Assembly: GCA_963575745.1 (NCBI GenBank)
Contig: CAUYUJ010009853.1
Coordinates: forward strand, 1-20,000
Direction: 5' to 3'
Length of the DNA: 20,000 nucleotides
Source of the DNA: Prorocentrum cordatum
Lineage: Eukaryota; Sar; Dinophyceae; Prorocentrales; Prorocentraceae
The position numbers were made by a program, and so were the translations under genes. The notes below the pieces were generated by a model. It was not told the origin of the DNA. It saw nothing but the letters and a program-made list of their open reading frames with translations, and made no database searches. Positions 1-9,195 of this stretch are shown piece after piece (positions within the stretch are counted from its first letter, which is position 1; each line of letters opens with the position of its first letter).

Positions 1-1
1 T

Positions 2-74
<73 letters not shown>

Positions 75-98
75 CGTAGTAGTAGTAGTAGTCGTAGT
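1..98. repeat. TAG trinucleotide microsatellite
   Basis: A nearly pure run of TAG with two TCG-type interruptions near its right end. It starts at the window edge, so its true length is unknown. The same repeat type returns as a 2.4-kb block at 13705-16135. Confidence 0.97.
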
Positions 99-99
99 T

Positions 100-200
100 T
101 CAAGCGAAACGAGAGATTTGTCGGGGATGTCTCAAGCGAAACATGCCATTGTTGAGGATGTCTCGGGGAGGACCAAGAGCCAAGGATGTCTCAAAATATC
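100..200. repeat. Short degenerate repeat with GGATGTCTC motif
   Basis: GGATGTCTC occurs three times in about 80 bases, and CAAGCGAAAC occurs twice, so the stretch is a decayed short tandem repeat rather than unique sequence. A related AAGATGTCTCC occurs near 16924. No coding frame is supported. Confidence 0.6.
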
Positions 201-450
201 TTCGGTTGTCGCTCCTCTTGATCATCTTTTTATGCTGGCTTCCGGTGGGCAGCATTTATAATCCCCCTTTGACCCCGAATTTTATTAGCGCTGTGGGATT
301 TTTATCCGAGGCATGGGGTTAACGATTCACGCGCAGTGCCCGCTGCGCAACAACGGCGACGACGAATGCGACTACGATTGCGGCTGCGACTATTGGGCCA
401 CTACTACTACCTATGCCTCAGGAGCGCCGGCAGGGAAAGACCCAGTTGTG
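200..450. other. Unclassified spacer
   Basis: Mixed-composition sequence between the degenerate repeat and the 15-bp array. It contains a short run of CGACTA-like triplets near 358-412. Two short overlapping plus-strand frames start at 313 and 336; neither has any recognisable protein character. Nothing else is seen. Confidence 0.5.
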
Positions 451-720
451 ACATTCTACCCCCGCAAACTCTATCCTCAGAGGCACCATCGTTTGAACGA
501 CCGTTGAAGCTCAAGCGCCATGACGGACAACACACATTCCATCCCCAGAGAGACTGCTGAAATCCAAACCCCGCGCAATTTCACGAAACAAACCATCAGA
601 AGTTCTGTGAGCCGAAGCCATATCCTCGGAAACTCCTGCCTCGGAAGCCCCGTCGTGACGAACTCCATCGCTGGGATGTCCGTCCCCAGAAACCCCGCTC
701 CCATAATGTCAGCTCGCGAT
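451..720. repeat. 15-bp tandem array, copy 1 (18 phased units)
   Basis: Cutting the sequence every 15 bases from 451 gives 18 units with no insertion or deletion. The consensus resembles AACTCCATCCTCGGA. Units from 616 to 705 are clearest; those before about 600 are more diverged and recognised mainly by phase. Because the period is a multiple of three, every frame gives a five-residue repeat. On the minus strand (frame 704 to 477) pentads such as AMEFV, TTGLP and RQEFP put a hydrophobic residue at the fourth position. A second array with the same period and consensus lies at 5044-5201, overlapping the end of relic B2. Whether this array was ever translated cannot be told. Confidence 0.8.
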
Positions 721-1140
721 TAACAATTATGTGGTGGGCGCGCAATTGGAAACAAACATTTCCCTGCTCGGGCGGATCGCGGGGTGGCGCCCGCCAAAAT
801 GAAAACCAACGGCGGCGGCGCCAGCGATTGGCGCCGACGCCCGGCCGCCAGCGAGAAAATGACAGATTGCACAAACTGGGGGGCGGGGTGTCGGGCGGCA
901 GTGGCGAGCCAGGGCGCCCCTTTATTATGTCGACCGGATGCGCCAAACTTGCGCTATTTGCCCCGCGGGCCTGCGGGCAAGGCTGGCTGGACGAAAGGGA
1001 GGCGTGGCAAACTGGGAGTTTGCCAGAAGCAGCTCACGTCACTGATTCGAGGACCGCCCCCTCGGCGGGGCGACCGAAACCAGCTGCGCGCAGCAAGTTT
1101 CGTCCGACCCGAGCAAAGCCGGCAGTCCTTTTTCCCACGT
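721..1140. other. GC-rich spacer
   Basis: GC-rich sequence with overlapping open frames on both strands (for example plus frames starting at 729 and 784). The frames are rich in Arg, Pro and Ser and run into the adjacent CCT tract, as expected from composition. I see no supported gene, RNA or signal. Confidence 0.5.
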
Positions 1141-1309
1141 TGCCGCCGTCGTGGCCGTCGTCGTTGGTTTCCTCGTCGTCGCCCTCCTCCTCCTCCTCCG
1201 CCTCCTCCTCCTTTTCCTCCAACTCCTCCTCCTCCTCCTCCTCCTCCTCGTCCTTTCCTCCTTCCCCTCCTCCTCCTCCTTATCATCCCTCCTCCTCCAT
1301 TCTCCTCCA
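1141..1309. repeat. CCT-rich polypyrimidine tract
   Basis: An imperfect TCC/CCT trinucleotide run starting from CGTCGT-like triplets. It gives poly-Ser, poly-Pro or poly-Leu in the three plus frames and poly-Glu, Arg or Gly on the minus strand. These are low-complexity products and should not be annotated as proteins. Confidence 0.93.
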
Positions 1310-1469
1310 ACGATCTCAGAAAAGGCCAAACGCATGGATGGTTCCCTCACGGGCCTCACGCAGGCTCTCATGAGGACTGAATGCACAGACATCTAACTCA
1401 ACCGAACAAAAACTCCATCATGATGAAGCGCCTCGCGAAGGTCGTGCGAACAGGCGGCTCATGTTTCGC
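1310..1469. other. Short spacer 3' of relic A
   Basis: Lies just after the stop codon of relic A on the minus strand. A minus frame begins at 1392 but runs straight into the CCT tract after about 30 codons. No support for a gene. Confidence 0.4.
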
Positions 1470-1840
1470 TCACGACTGGGCCGTATCCGACTGAGCCGCA
1501 AGGGTTTCATCCTGGTCGTCGCCCGGCTTAGCGTTGAAGAACTCATCGTAGATCTTCCAACGCTGCGCCTTCACGCGGTCCGCAATAGTATCGCCGCTCG
1601 GCTCAACGACGGCGTCCGCCTCCTTGGCGAGCCGTGGCGCCTTAGCGACGTTCTTCAGGTTGGGCGCTTCAATCGCAGCCATCTGGTGGACCTCGTGGCG
1701 AGCAAACTGGACACCTCATCGGTGAACCACGAGCGTCGAGCTCGCGGCGCGTGGACCACCCAACGATCATCGGCGGCTTTTCCTGGAGGTGCCCATCGCC
1801 CTTGGCGCCCAGCAGCAAACACGCGCCTCGCGTCCTCAAA

Positions 1841-1875
<35 letters not shown>

Positions 1876-2282
1876 TGTGGCCCGCCGTTGTTCATATCAG
1901 GCTTGCCCTCCGTGTCAACCGCGGCCCCGGAATTGCTGTTCATCGCCTGGTGGAGCAAGCAACCCCTCGTCGTCCTCGCAGGCCGCGATCCGCGGCCGTT
2001 AAAATCAAATCGATGATGGTGTTGGAAGGCACGTGCGCCATCGCATGGTCCTGAATGTTTTGGCCCGTGAGCATCTTTTCATGGAAACGCAACTTCTCCG
2101 TTGTCGCGCCCGCGCTCGCCGCCTGCAGCTCAACGCCGCGGGCCACCGCGGTCGCGATCTGGGCGTCAGAAGGCGCAGTCCCAGCTGGGGTGCCCCCAAC
2201 AGCCGCCGGGGGGGCATCGGCGAAAGCTGCCGTGGCCTCGCGAAAAGGACGCGGCGCCCCCAGCAAACAACGTTTCCTCAGG
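1470..2282 (-). pseudogene. Relic A: broken coding-like region, unknown protein
   Basis: On the minus strand, protein-like sequence continues through this stretch, but only by changing frame. From about 2282 to 1980 one frame gives an Ala-rich part and then segments such as LRFHEKMLTGQNIQDHAMAH. Near 1980-1880 two other frames carry acidic, hydrophilic text (CEDDEGLLAPPGDEQQF, then VDTEGKPDMNNGG). An AC microsatellite interrupts at 1844-1873. Another frame then gives PPMIVGWSTRRELDARG, and from about 1730 a final frame reads QFARHEV, then AQRWKIYDEFF, and stops at 1470. Short motifs match relic B1 in the same order (MLMGVST, FARHEV), which argues for common descent. No known domain is recognised. 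Introns instead of frameshifts are possible, but the microsatellite and multiple frame changes favour a pseudogene. Confidence 0.35.
1844..1873. repeat. AC dinucleotide microsatellite
   Basis: A pure AC run of about 30 bases preceded by a short A run. It is not a multiple-of-three repeat and sits inside relic A, where it would scramble any reading frame. Confidence 0.97.
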
Positions 2283-2284
2283 GC

Positions 2285-2605
2285 CGCAGGCGCAATAATC
2301 TCAAGCGTTGAGCCTCGCGCGGCTTGGCGCGGACATCGTCGTCGTCGTCGCCGGCGCCTCAGACCTGCAACGCAGGCGCAGCAACGCTCCGGTCTATGAT
2401 CTTGGGGCGCCCGAAGTGGGCGCAGACAGAATTGGGCCGATGACCAAGTGCGAATGTTGTCCCAATTCGACGGCGGCCGCAGTTGGGCGGGCGGTCTTCT
2501 GTCTCGCACGAGCATTGTCCGCGGCGACGCCGACAGCAAAACCTGCGCAAAACGAAGAGGGCCTGCTATCGGTTACACATTCTGTCCGCGCCCCTGTCGG
2601 TCGCG
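2285..2605 (+). repeat. Dispersed repeat C, copy 1
   Basis: Resembles the reverse complement of 12037-12425 along most of its length. Matching blocks include CGCCCGAA(G/A)TGGGC, the TGTCC...CGGC(G)GCCGC stretch, GTTGGGC(G/A)GGC(G/A)GT, and CATTCT(G/T)TCCGCGCCC near the right end. In one shared frame the conceptual products read CECCPNSTAAAVGRAVFC here and CICCPKPTAAAVGQAVLC in copy 2. On the opposite strand the shared frame reads PAQLRP here and PAQQRP there. Both strands therefore keep the frame in register, and the coding strand, if any, cannot be chosen. Confidence 0.65.
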
Positions 2606-2919
2606 CCGACTATCCGTGACCGAGGCGCGGTGGCCCTCCATATCCACCGAAGAAGTATGGCTATTCGCGGATTGTTTGTCCTTCTCTTCCTCTTTGTCCT
2701 CGGCCTCCTCGTCTGTTTGGCGCCCCCCCTCTCCTCCCGTTCCCTCCTCCTGGCTGGTGCTTCTTACTTCGGGCACGGGGCGGGACTTGAATGTTGACGT
2801 TGATCGTAGGCGCAAGCGCAAAAAAATGCATCTGCGTTCGAACCATCTAGATTCGAGCAATGCTCTGCTATTCATCGCTATGCCAGCATATTATTCCGCG
2901 CGCGGGGTTGCCCATGTCG
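2606..2919. other. Spacer with short CCT-rich tract
   Basis: Contains an imperfect pyrimidine stretch at about 2677-2760 and otherwise unclassified sequence. A GTTCGAACC near 2837 resembles a tRNA box B, but there is no surrounding cloverleaf. No gene is supported. Confidence 0.45.
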
Positions 2920-3975
2920 CGTTATTCACTGGTAGAAGTAACCTGCCGACAATATCGCGCCCGAGAAAGGCCATTTGGAAGTCGTGCCTCTGTCGCCGCG
3001 AAAGTCGCTCAAACTTGCGCACAATGCTTTATGCAGGTCGTCTTGATGAAGAAATGGAGCACGGTTCGATCTGCTGGCAAGACACCGGCGCTCGAAGAAA
3101 AACAATCCCGCCAATGCGCAAGGACCCCCCCGCGCGAAGGGCTCGTCGCGCAGCGTTGCTTCCAAGGGCAAATAGCCTGGCAGCAATGTCGGGCCGGCGC
3201 GCATTGGAAAGAAGCGATTCCTCCGCGGCCGCGCGCGCCGCTCAAACTGGCGCGCATTGCTTTCTGCAGGCCTGTCGCGCCAATGGGGGCCCAGAACGTG
3301 TCGACCCGAGGCGATGCAGACGGCGCTGGAAGGAAAACCATTGAGCGCGCCATCCAGCTCTCACGACCACGCTTGGGCAATTTCGTTATGCCCTGGGGGA
3401 CATACTCTGCTAACAAAATGCCACCCCGCGAACAATGCAAGAAATGCGCATCCAACGCAGCCGCGAGCGTCGCGCAACTTCGCGCGCAATGATGCGTGGA
3501 GGTACTCCACCTCATGGCCGCTAAACAAAACGCGTCAATATGAAATCAAACAGCCAGGATTAACACAACATGGTGATAATATTCGCACACTTCTCAGGCG
3601 ATCGTGCCCAACAATTCCCCCGCGCGCTGGGCCGCCCGCGCAACGTCGTTCACCGGGGGGAACTACCAATCTTCAATATCGCGCCCGACGAACATTGGAG
3701 CCGTGGGCGCCGCTCAAGCTTTCGCGCAACGCTTCCTGGATACTTGTCAGATCAATGGGGCTGAAAGAAGCGCGTCGACGCGTGGACAGGCAACCGGCGT
3801 GTCTGCATTACGAGGCACTGGCGATCATGCGCAATAACTCACCAGTGCGCAGGCTGGCCCGCGCGGCGAGATTCCCCGGAAAACAACCCGCCAACAAATC
3901 GTCGCCCGACACGCATTGGAAGAAGCTTTCCTCTGCAGCCGCGCGGAACCCTCGGAGACCTCCGGGGCCATTGGG
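2920..3975. repeat. Decayed tandem array, period about 230 bp, five units
   Basis: Five cores align by eye at about 2920, 3153, 3383, 3644 and 3868, giving spacings of roughly 224 to 261 bases. Each core has GCGTT(A/G)..., then CAATATCGCGCCCGA or a variant, then CATTGGAA, then in several units CGCTCAAACT and TGCTTTCTGCAGG. The sequence between cores also aligns in part (CAAT(T/C)CC..., TGCGCAGG). On the minus strand the cores yield related peptides such as GDDLLAGCFPG, GGILLAEYVPQ and GPTLLPGYLPL, but in frames broken by other stops. It is best read as an old satellite-like array. Descent from a tandemly duplicated exon cannot be excluded. Confidence 0.65.
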
Positions 3976-5043
3976 GGCCCAGGCCCTGCGTCGGAATGGC
4001 CCGCGCAAGATTTGCCCTGAAGGCCCCTCTCAATTGCGAAAGACACCCACGCCCTTGCCTTGGCGGGGTGGCGCGGGCCGGAGGGGGCGACGCGACGCAG
4101 CCGAAAGCGGCTGCGCAAGTAGAAGCGACGGCCGACTGTGCGTTGCGAGGCGCTGCTTTCCCCGCCCATTGGCGCCGCGTGCGCGCGCGTTCGAACCTGC
4201 GGAAGTGCCGACTCTGCGTTGACACAATCAAACGAGGCAAGCTCTTACGGAGGCGCGTCGGCGGTGGCGCAGATGCAAGCATGGGGGGGTCGCCGCATCT
4301 GGGGGCGACTGCGAAATATTTCGGCCCCAATGTCAGCGCGGGGCCATCATGAGATCGCCATTGCCCGACGCAGGGGCAAAGTGGCCCCGAAGGCTAGGTC
4401 CGGTCGTGCGCCGGGGGGCGCCGCGTCGACGCCGCGTCGACGATGCCCCCGGGAACGCGCCCGCGCGTAGGCTGGCCGAAATCGCTCTCGGGCGCACGTT
4501 CTGCCCCGTGGAGCCCCCCCAAACGCGGCCGCTGCTGCCCCCCCGGGAGCGCGAGATTGCGACGTCGCTCCTGCGGGCAAGCCCAGATGTAGTGGTCGCC
4601 AGGATATGGGGTGAATCTCCATCTTTCTTCGAGCGGGGCAGGCGCCGCCACTCCGGCGCGGCCATCGGCAGCGCCCCCGGCGCCCGACGCCCCAAACGCG
4701 CGTCAGCGCGCATTGCCGCGGCCAAGCAACTAAATATTGAATGCGTCGCGGCGCCTCGACGCCCCAGGGCAGAACCGGCGCGCGCGCGGCAAGCCGATCG
4801 GGGACAGCGGCGAGCGCCCCATCCCGCGGGCGGCCCTTTTCACCCTGGCTGACGCAGGGCATGGGCGCGCCCGGGACCAGCGGCTCTCGGCCCGACGAGG
4901 GCCCCACGAAAGTCCTCCAAGGCCGCGGGGCGAGCCGAGAGCCTCGGCTGCCCCTCCCCCGCGCGAGCCCCGCGAACGATCAGCCGAAGGCTTCGGGGAC
5001 TTCTCTCACGGGAGATCCGAGCTGGGAGAACGCGATCTTCGCG
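3976..5043. other. GC-rich spacer
   Basis: Very GC-rich sequence with long overlapping open frames in both directions, all rich in Arg, Ala, Gly and Pro. A direct repeat of CGCCGCGTCGA occurs near 4428-4451, and a perfect hairpin lies at 4096-4115. A short minus-strand frame near 4640-4560 (LEERWRFTPYPGDHYIW) is less skewed in composition but isolated. No gene is supported. Confidence 0.5.
4096..4115. other. Perfect 8-bp hairpin with 4-base loop
   Basis: CGCAGCCG, a loop AAAG, then CGGCTGCG form a perfect stem. There is no following T run, and the GC-rich context makes short palindromes likely, so function is not implied. Confidence 0.55.
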
Positions 5044-5201
5044 AACCCCACCCTCGGAAGCTCCATCCTCAGGAACGCCTCTGAAGCTTAGGTCTTGCGA
5101 AGGCCCTCAGGAACTCCGCCCGGGGGATCTCCATCGCCGGGAACTCGACTGTCCGAAACCCATCCTCCAAAAAGCCCGGCGGCGTGAATTTTTCTCGCCG
5201 G
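5044..5201. repeat. 15-bp tandem array, copy 2
   Basis: About ten units in 15-base phase, with one 7-base deletion near 5104-5111. Unit examples are AGCTCCATCCTCAGG, ATCTCCATCGCCGGG and AACTCGACTGTCCGA, the same consensus as the array at 451-720. The minus-strand frame ending at 5069 reads pentads GFLED, GFRTV, EFPAM, EIPRA, EFLRA. The array therefore overlaps the C-terminal part of relic B2. Confidence 0.75.
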
Positions 5202-5697
5202 CGCAGCTGCAGTTGAGGGCCGCCTCCCCAGGTGACGATGGCCAAGTGGATGGGCGGCTTCCTCGCGAGCCCGGCGCAGGCTCTCGCGTGGGCTGAGAGC
5301 GCGGGCTCCTCCAACAGAACGCAGAAACGCCCCATGATGTGACGCAACATCGAGGTCAACAAATGCACGAGCGGCTCAAACTGGCCCCCGTGGCCTCGCA
5401 CATCTATTTGCTGGGAAGCCTGCGCCTCAATCGCACCGCCGGCTGAAGTTGCCGGGGTTCCGTCGTCGCCCTTAGCTGCCTCGCCAATTGGATGCGGAAG
5501 CTGGCCGAACAGCCCTCTGCAGTGCTCAGTGTGAGCTCATGCGTCTTAATCTCAATGGAACGGTGGTTCGGATCAACGACTGCACGTCGCCCAGCTGCGA
5601 GCCACTGCGCCTGGGAAGTCTCGTCCGCGAGCGGCCGCCGCGCAGCAGCGAAGCCCTCGCGATCCAGACGCAGCAGACACATTGCGGAGGCATTCAT
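5069..5697 (-). pseudogene. Relic B2: coding-like frame with one frame change, unknown protein
   Basis: Begins with an ATG at 5697, only three bases beyond the stop of relic B1. The first part reads MNASAMCLLRLDREGF and continues to about IEIKTHELTLS. Near 5515-5530 the protein-like text moves to another frame, giving RGLFGQLPHPIGEAAKGDD and then FEPLVHLLTSMLRHIMGRFC, PPIHLAIVTWGGG and the pentad repeat, with a stop at 5069. Without the shift the first frame ends at 5404. The combined length would be about 210 residues. The composition is more balanced than in the flanking GC-rich frames, which is the main reason to call it coding-like. No family is recognised. A single sequencing or assembly indel could explain the break. 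Confidence 0.4.
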
Positions 5698-5700
5698 GAT

Positions 5701-6179
5701 TTAGTACGTGACGCGGCAGCTGTCCTCACTCACGTCGACGAGGTCACGACTTACCCTCGCCTTGAATTCCATGCGGCGGCCGCAACGTTGGAACGCACAA
5801 ACGAGAAAGCGCTTCGCCAGCTCCTAGAAGAGCCTTCCCGCTCGCCCTGACCGCGTTAGAAATGTAATTCTGGACCTCAGGAATCATCATCATAGACGTA
5901 GCGTCGTCGACCTCGTGCCTCGCGAAGTCCCTGTGCTCGCTCATGATGCTCTTCACCCAGAGGGCCATTTCGTCTTGGAGCTGCCTCAACGGCCACGTCC
6001 AACTTCTCATCCCACATTCCACTGCCCTAGTGCAAACTGCGAACCGTCTCGTGCGTCGAGACGCCCATGAGCATCGCCCTGAAGTCAGTGCGTGTCGCTT
6101 GCTCAACCGACGACTCACTGGCCTGAGCCCGAGACCTCATCGCGCTGCGAATATTATTCATGTTTGCATTGACTCGCAT
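5701..6179 (-). pseudogene. Relic B1: coding-like frame with a stop and two frame changes, unknown protein
   Basis: Starting from an ATG at 6179 the minus strand reads MRVNANMNNIRSAMRSRAQA, then FRAMLMGVSTHETVRSLH, an in-frame TAG at 6027-6029, and GSGMWDEKLDVAVE. Near 5980-5990 it moves to a frame reading QLQDEMALWVKSIMSEHRDF, then ARHEVDDATSMMMIPEVQN. Near 5772-5785 a second shift gives RRMEFKARVSRDLVDVSED and a TAA at 5701-5703. If unshifted, this frame ends at 5744. A TGA seven codons upstream of the ATG limits the start. The text is polar and helix-like. The alignment with relic A over MLMGVST and FARHEV supports real coding ancestry. Function is unknown. Confidence 0.4.
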
Positions 6180-6199
6180 CGACACGGCGACGCGCGTTC

Positions 6200-7146
6200 A
6201 ACTTCTCGCTGGGGCCCGCCTCGAGTTGCCAAGCGGCCCCCCGCGACCCCCGCGACCCAGGCGCTCTCAAAAAACTTCGGACGCACCACGCAGGCGCGGC
6301 TGCGCAAAACAACGCGGGACCCGGAGAGAGGCCGCCGCCGCGGCGCAGCGGGGGCGCCCGCAAACCAGGCGGGGCGACGGGGCCCGCGAGTTTCCTGCCT
6401 TGCAAATGCTTAATACCAAAAATCCCTCTTCGGAAATCTGTTCCTCTGGCTCGAAGAGCCCGCTGGCTTTCGCGCGGCTCGAAGCGGCGATGCGCGCGCA
6501 AATCGCCGTTGCGTCGACACGGGCGCAGGCGCGCGCGCTTGCTCGAAAACGTGAAACTAAACCGACCCCCTACGGTGCCCCCCAAGAAAGCTCGGTCGCC
6601 GCCCGGTCGCGGCGGGGGCCGGCGGAACTCGCGATCGGCGCGTTTCCGCCGTGGGCTGCCGCGAGCGCGGGCTCAGGATTCCGACGCGCCTCCGGCCGCG
6701 GCTGCGAAGATGCGACCCAGGAGAGAAGCTCCGACCAGAAAGTCTGCCCGCGGCGGCGCCCCCCCCCGCCCCTTGGGAGCCGCGCGCGGAAGGGGCTCAA
6801 ATGCTCGCGGGATGCCCTCGCCGAGTCCGCTGGGCCCACCCCTCGCGGCGCAGCCAGTGCCGCGGCGACGCCTCGCCGACGCGCGCGCGGCAGCCGCGCC
6901 GCCGTCTGCGCTTGCCGCAGACTCCAGGGCCGTCGCGCACAACCTCCAAGGCCGCCGTCGCAAAAAAATATCAGACAACGCGTCGCGCTGCGCATGCCGG
7001 GCCTGGCGGAAGTGAGTCTGAGAGCAGGGGCAGTGGCACGGCCATCGTGAGAGAGGACCGCTTGCTTCATGGAAGAGACAACGTGGAATATTATCCTGCA
7101 CGGCCACCCTTCGGGTCACAAGGATGTTCGGGGGGGGAGCCAACGT
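6200..7146. other. GC-rich spacer
   Basis: Strongly GC-rich, with several long overlapping frames on both strands (plus 6160-7050, minus 6570-7070) made almost entirely of Arg, Ala, Pro and Gly. Frames that overlap in several registers like this are expected from composition. A small inverted repeat (CGGCGAT ... ATCGCCG) lies near 6487-6510. No gene is supported. Confidence 0.5.
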
Positions 7147-7350
7147 CTCGCTCGATCGGTCTCACTATCGATCTCACTATCGATCTCAATATCGGTCTCG
7201 CTCGATCGATCTCGCTCAATCTGTTTCACCCGAGCGATTTCGCAATCAATATGACTATCGATCTCACAATCGATCTCACTATCGATCTCATCATGGACCT
7301 CGCATTCGGTCGCACGATCGATCCCACTATCGATATCACAATTGATCTCA
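7147..7350. repeat. 12-bp minisatellite (TCGATCTCACTA type)
   Basis: Imperfect tandem copies of a 12-base unit close to TCGATCTCACTA. All plus frames are repetitive, for example TIDL repeats or RSHY repeats, and the minus strand gives RSIV repeats. It merges on the right into the CAT microsatellite. Confidence 0.9.
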
Positions 7351-8250
7351 CAAACAACGTCAACATCATCAACAACATCATCGTCGTCACCATCATCAAC
7401 ATCATCACCATCGGGACACCATCATCATCATCATCACCCCATCACCATCATCACCATCATCACCATCACCACCATGACCCTCATCATCATAAGGACCCCA
7501 CCATCGTCATGATCATCATCACCAGCATCATCACCATCACCAGGACACCCTCATCATATCGGAACACCACCATCACCATCATCATCATCCCATCATCATC
7601 ATCATGAACGACATCATCAACATCAGCATCATCATCGGGACACCTCACCATCATCAGCAACATCGCCATCATCATCATCATCATCGGGACACAATTCTCA
7701 TCGGCATCATCATCACAAACATCATCGGGGCACCATCATCATCAACATCCGCAGCATCATCATCAGCATCATCGGGCCACCACAATTTAACACATCAATT
7801 ATCATCACCTCATCATCATCCTGGTCCTCAACATCATCGTCATCATTGTGGCACCATCATCGCCGCCATCATCATCAACATCATCACCGGGACACCATCA
7901 TCATCACCATCACCATCAACGGCATCATCATCAGCCTCATGATAACAATCATCGGGACACCATCATCATAACCCATCTTCATCATATCATAATCATCTGA
8001 TCATCGTCACCAGCGTCACGAGCACCAACACCACCATCATCATCGGGACACCATCACCATCATCACCATCAGTAACCTCATCATCATCAACATCAGCATC
8101 ATCGAGACACCATCACCATCACCACCATCACCATCATCATTATCTACATCTTCCTCAGCATCATCATCGGGACACCATCATCACCACCACCATCGCCCAC
8201 CTCATCATCATCACCATCATCAACATCATCGACGCCATCATCGTCATCGG
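7351..8250. repeat. CAT/ATC microsatellite with interspersed GGGACACC motif
   Basis: About 900 bases of CAT/ATC/CAC triplets. A second motif, ATCGGGACACCATC or close variants, recurs more than ten times at irregular spacing (for example near 7405, 7635, 7887, 7952, 8044 and 8168), which shows expansion of longer segments as well as triplets. Translated frames are poly-His, Ile, Ser or Met and have no gene value. Confidence 0.95.
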
Positions 8251-8262
8251 GGCACAGACGGG

Positions 8263-8417
8263 ACGCCGGCAGGGCACGCGGGGCACCGCGGGCCACCGGC
8301 CCCCTGAAAAGAATCGCGCGGTCCGGCCGCGCCTCAGCCAGAGGCGGGGCGCCGGCGGGGCACCGCGGGCCACTGGCCCCCGGACAGGAATCATTCGGTC
8401 CCGCCGCGCCTCAGCCG
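8263..8417. repeat. Two-copy tandem duplication, unit about 78 bp
   Basis: The segment with GCGGGCCAC, GGCCCCC, GAATC and GCCTCAGCC occurs twice, at about 8263-8340 and 8348-8417, offset by 77 to 78 bases. The copies differ by several substitutions and a short indel. It immediately follows the CAT microsatellite. Confidence 0.85.
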
Positions 8418-9195
8418 GAAGAGACTGTCTTCTCGCCCGCCCACGCAGCTTCGCCTCGCCCGCGCGCACGGCGCGCGCGGACACGAAACCGAAGCCGAAT
8501 TCGCGGCATGGGGGGCCCCCCGTTCCACTTCGATATCACCCCCTCACCTCGGATTCTCCCAGAAAAATAACCGCGGCAAGAAAATCAGACCTTCCGAGCG
8601 CCAATGGAGCAGCATTCCCCCGTCGCGCCAGTCGCACGCGCTTGCGCGATCATCGCTCGAGCGCCGAGGTCGCGGACATGCGCTTCTCGCGCTTCTGCCA
8701 GTACTTCCGCTGCTCGATCGCGAGAGGATTCCCACCGCGCCTCTCGCGCGTCGGGGCGGCCCCGGCGGTGGATTATTCGCCGGGAGAAATGGCCGCCCGA
8801 GCGCGACCAGCCTCCGAACATGAGCGGGCGATTCCTCGCCTGGTTCACCGGGCGCCGAACGGGCCCCGGAACGACTCCCCCCAGCAATGACGGGATGCAT
8901 GCGCAGTTGGAAATAACTCGCGACACAAACGTGCCCAGGCCACCTGCCCGCAGCGCCCTCCCCCGCCGCGCCCCCCCGCCCATGCCCCCGCCCCTGGAAC
9001 GCAGCGCCCCTCCTAATTTACCCGGCGCGTCGCGAATGCCAGCCTCGGCGAAGAATGCGCCGATCTATACTGTTGCGCGCGTTCTCGCAATTCCTGCGCT
9101 GGTTGCGCCGGGGAGCGCCGTTCGCCGCGTGAAAGCGCGCCCCGCGACCCAGCCCCCGCCCGCCCAGTGATCTGCACACCGCCCCCGTCCGCCCC
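8418..9195. other. GC-rich spacer
   Basis: GC-rich sequence with overlapping open frames in both directions (plus 8604-9170, minus 8585-8983) and no recognisable protein. A block near 9075-9132 (CTCGCAATTCC ... GCGCCGTTCG) resembles 10918-10970, so part of it may be an old dispersed repeat. Confidence 0.45.

Noticed and set aside
954-1392. Open frames through the CCT tract with poly-Ser, Arg or Glu
   Set aside because: Low-complexity triplet products, open in several frames on both strands.
2832-2848. GTTCGAACC resembling a tRNA box B (also near 3055 and 4189)
   Set aside because: No matching box A, anticodon arm or acceptor stem could be found around any of them.
4096-4115. Hairpin as a possible transcription terminator
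   Set aside because: No T run follows, and the context is eukaryote-like GC-rich spacer where short palindromes are common.
6160-7050. A 296-codon plus frame
   Set aside because: Strongly Arg/Ala/Pro-rich with equally long overlapping frames on both strands, as expected in very GC-rich spacer. It also lies antisense to the start of relic B1.
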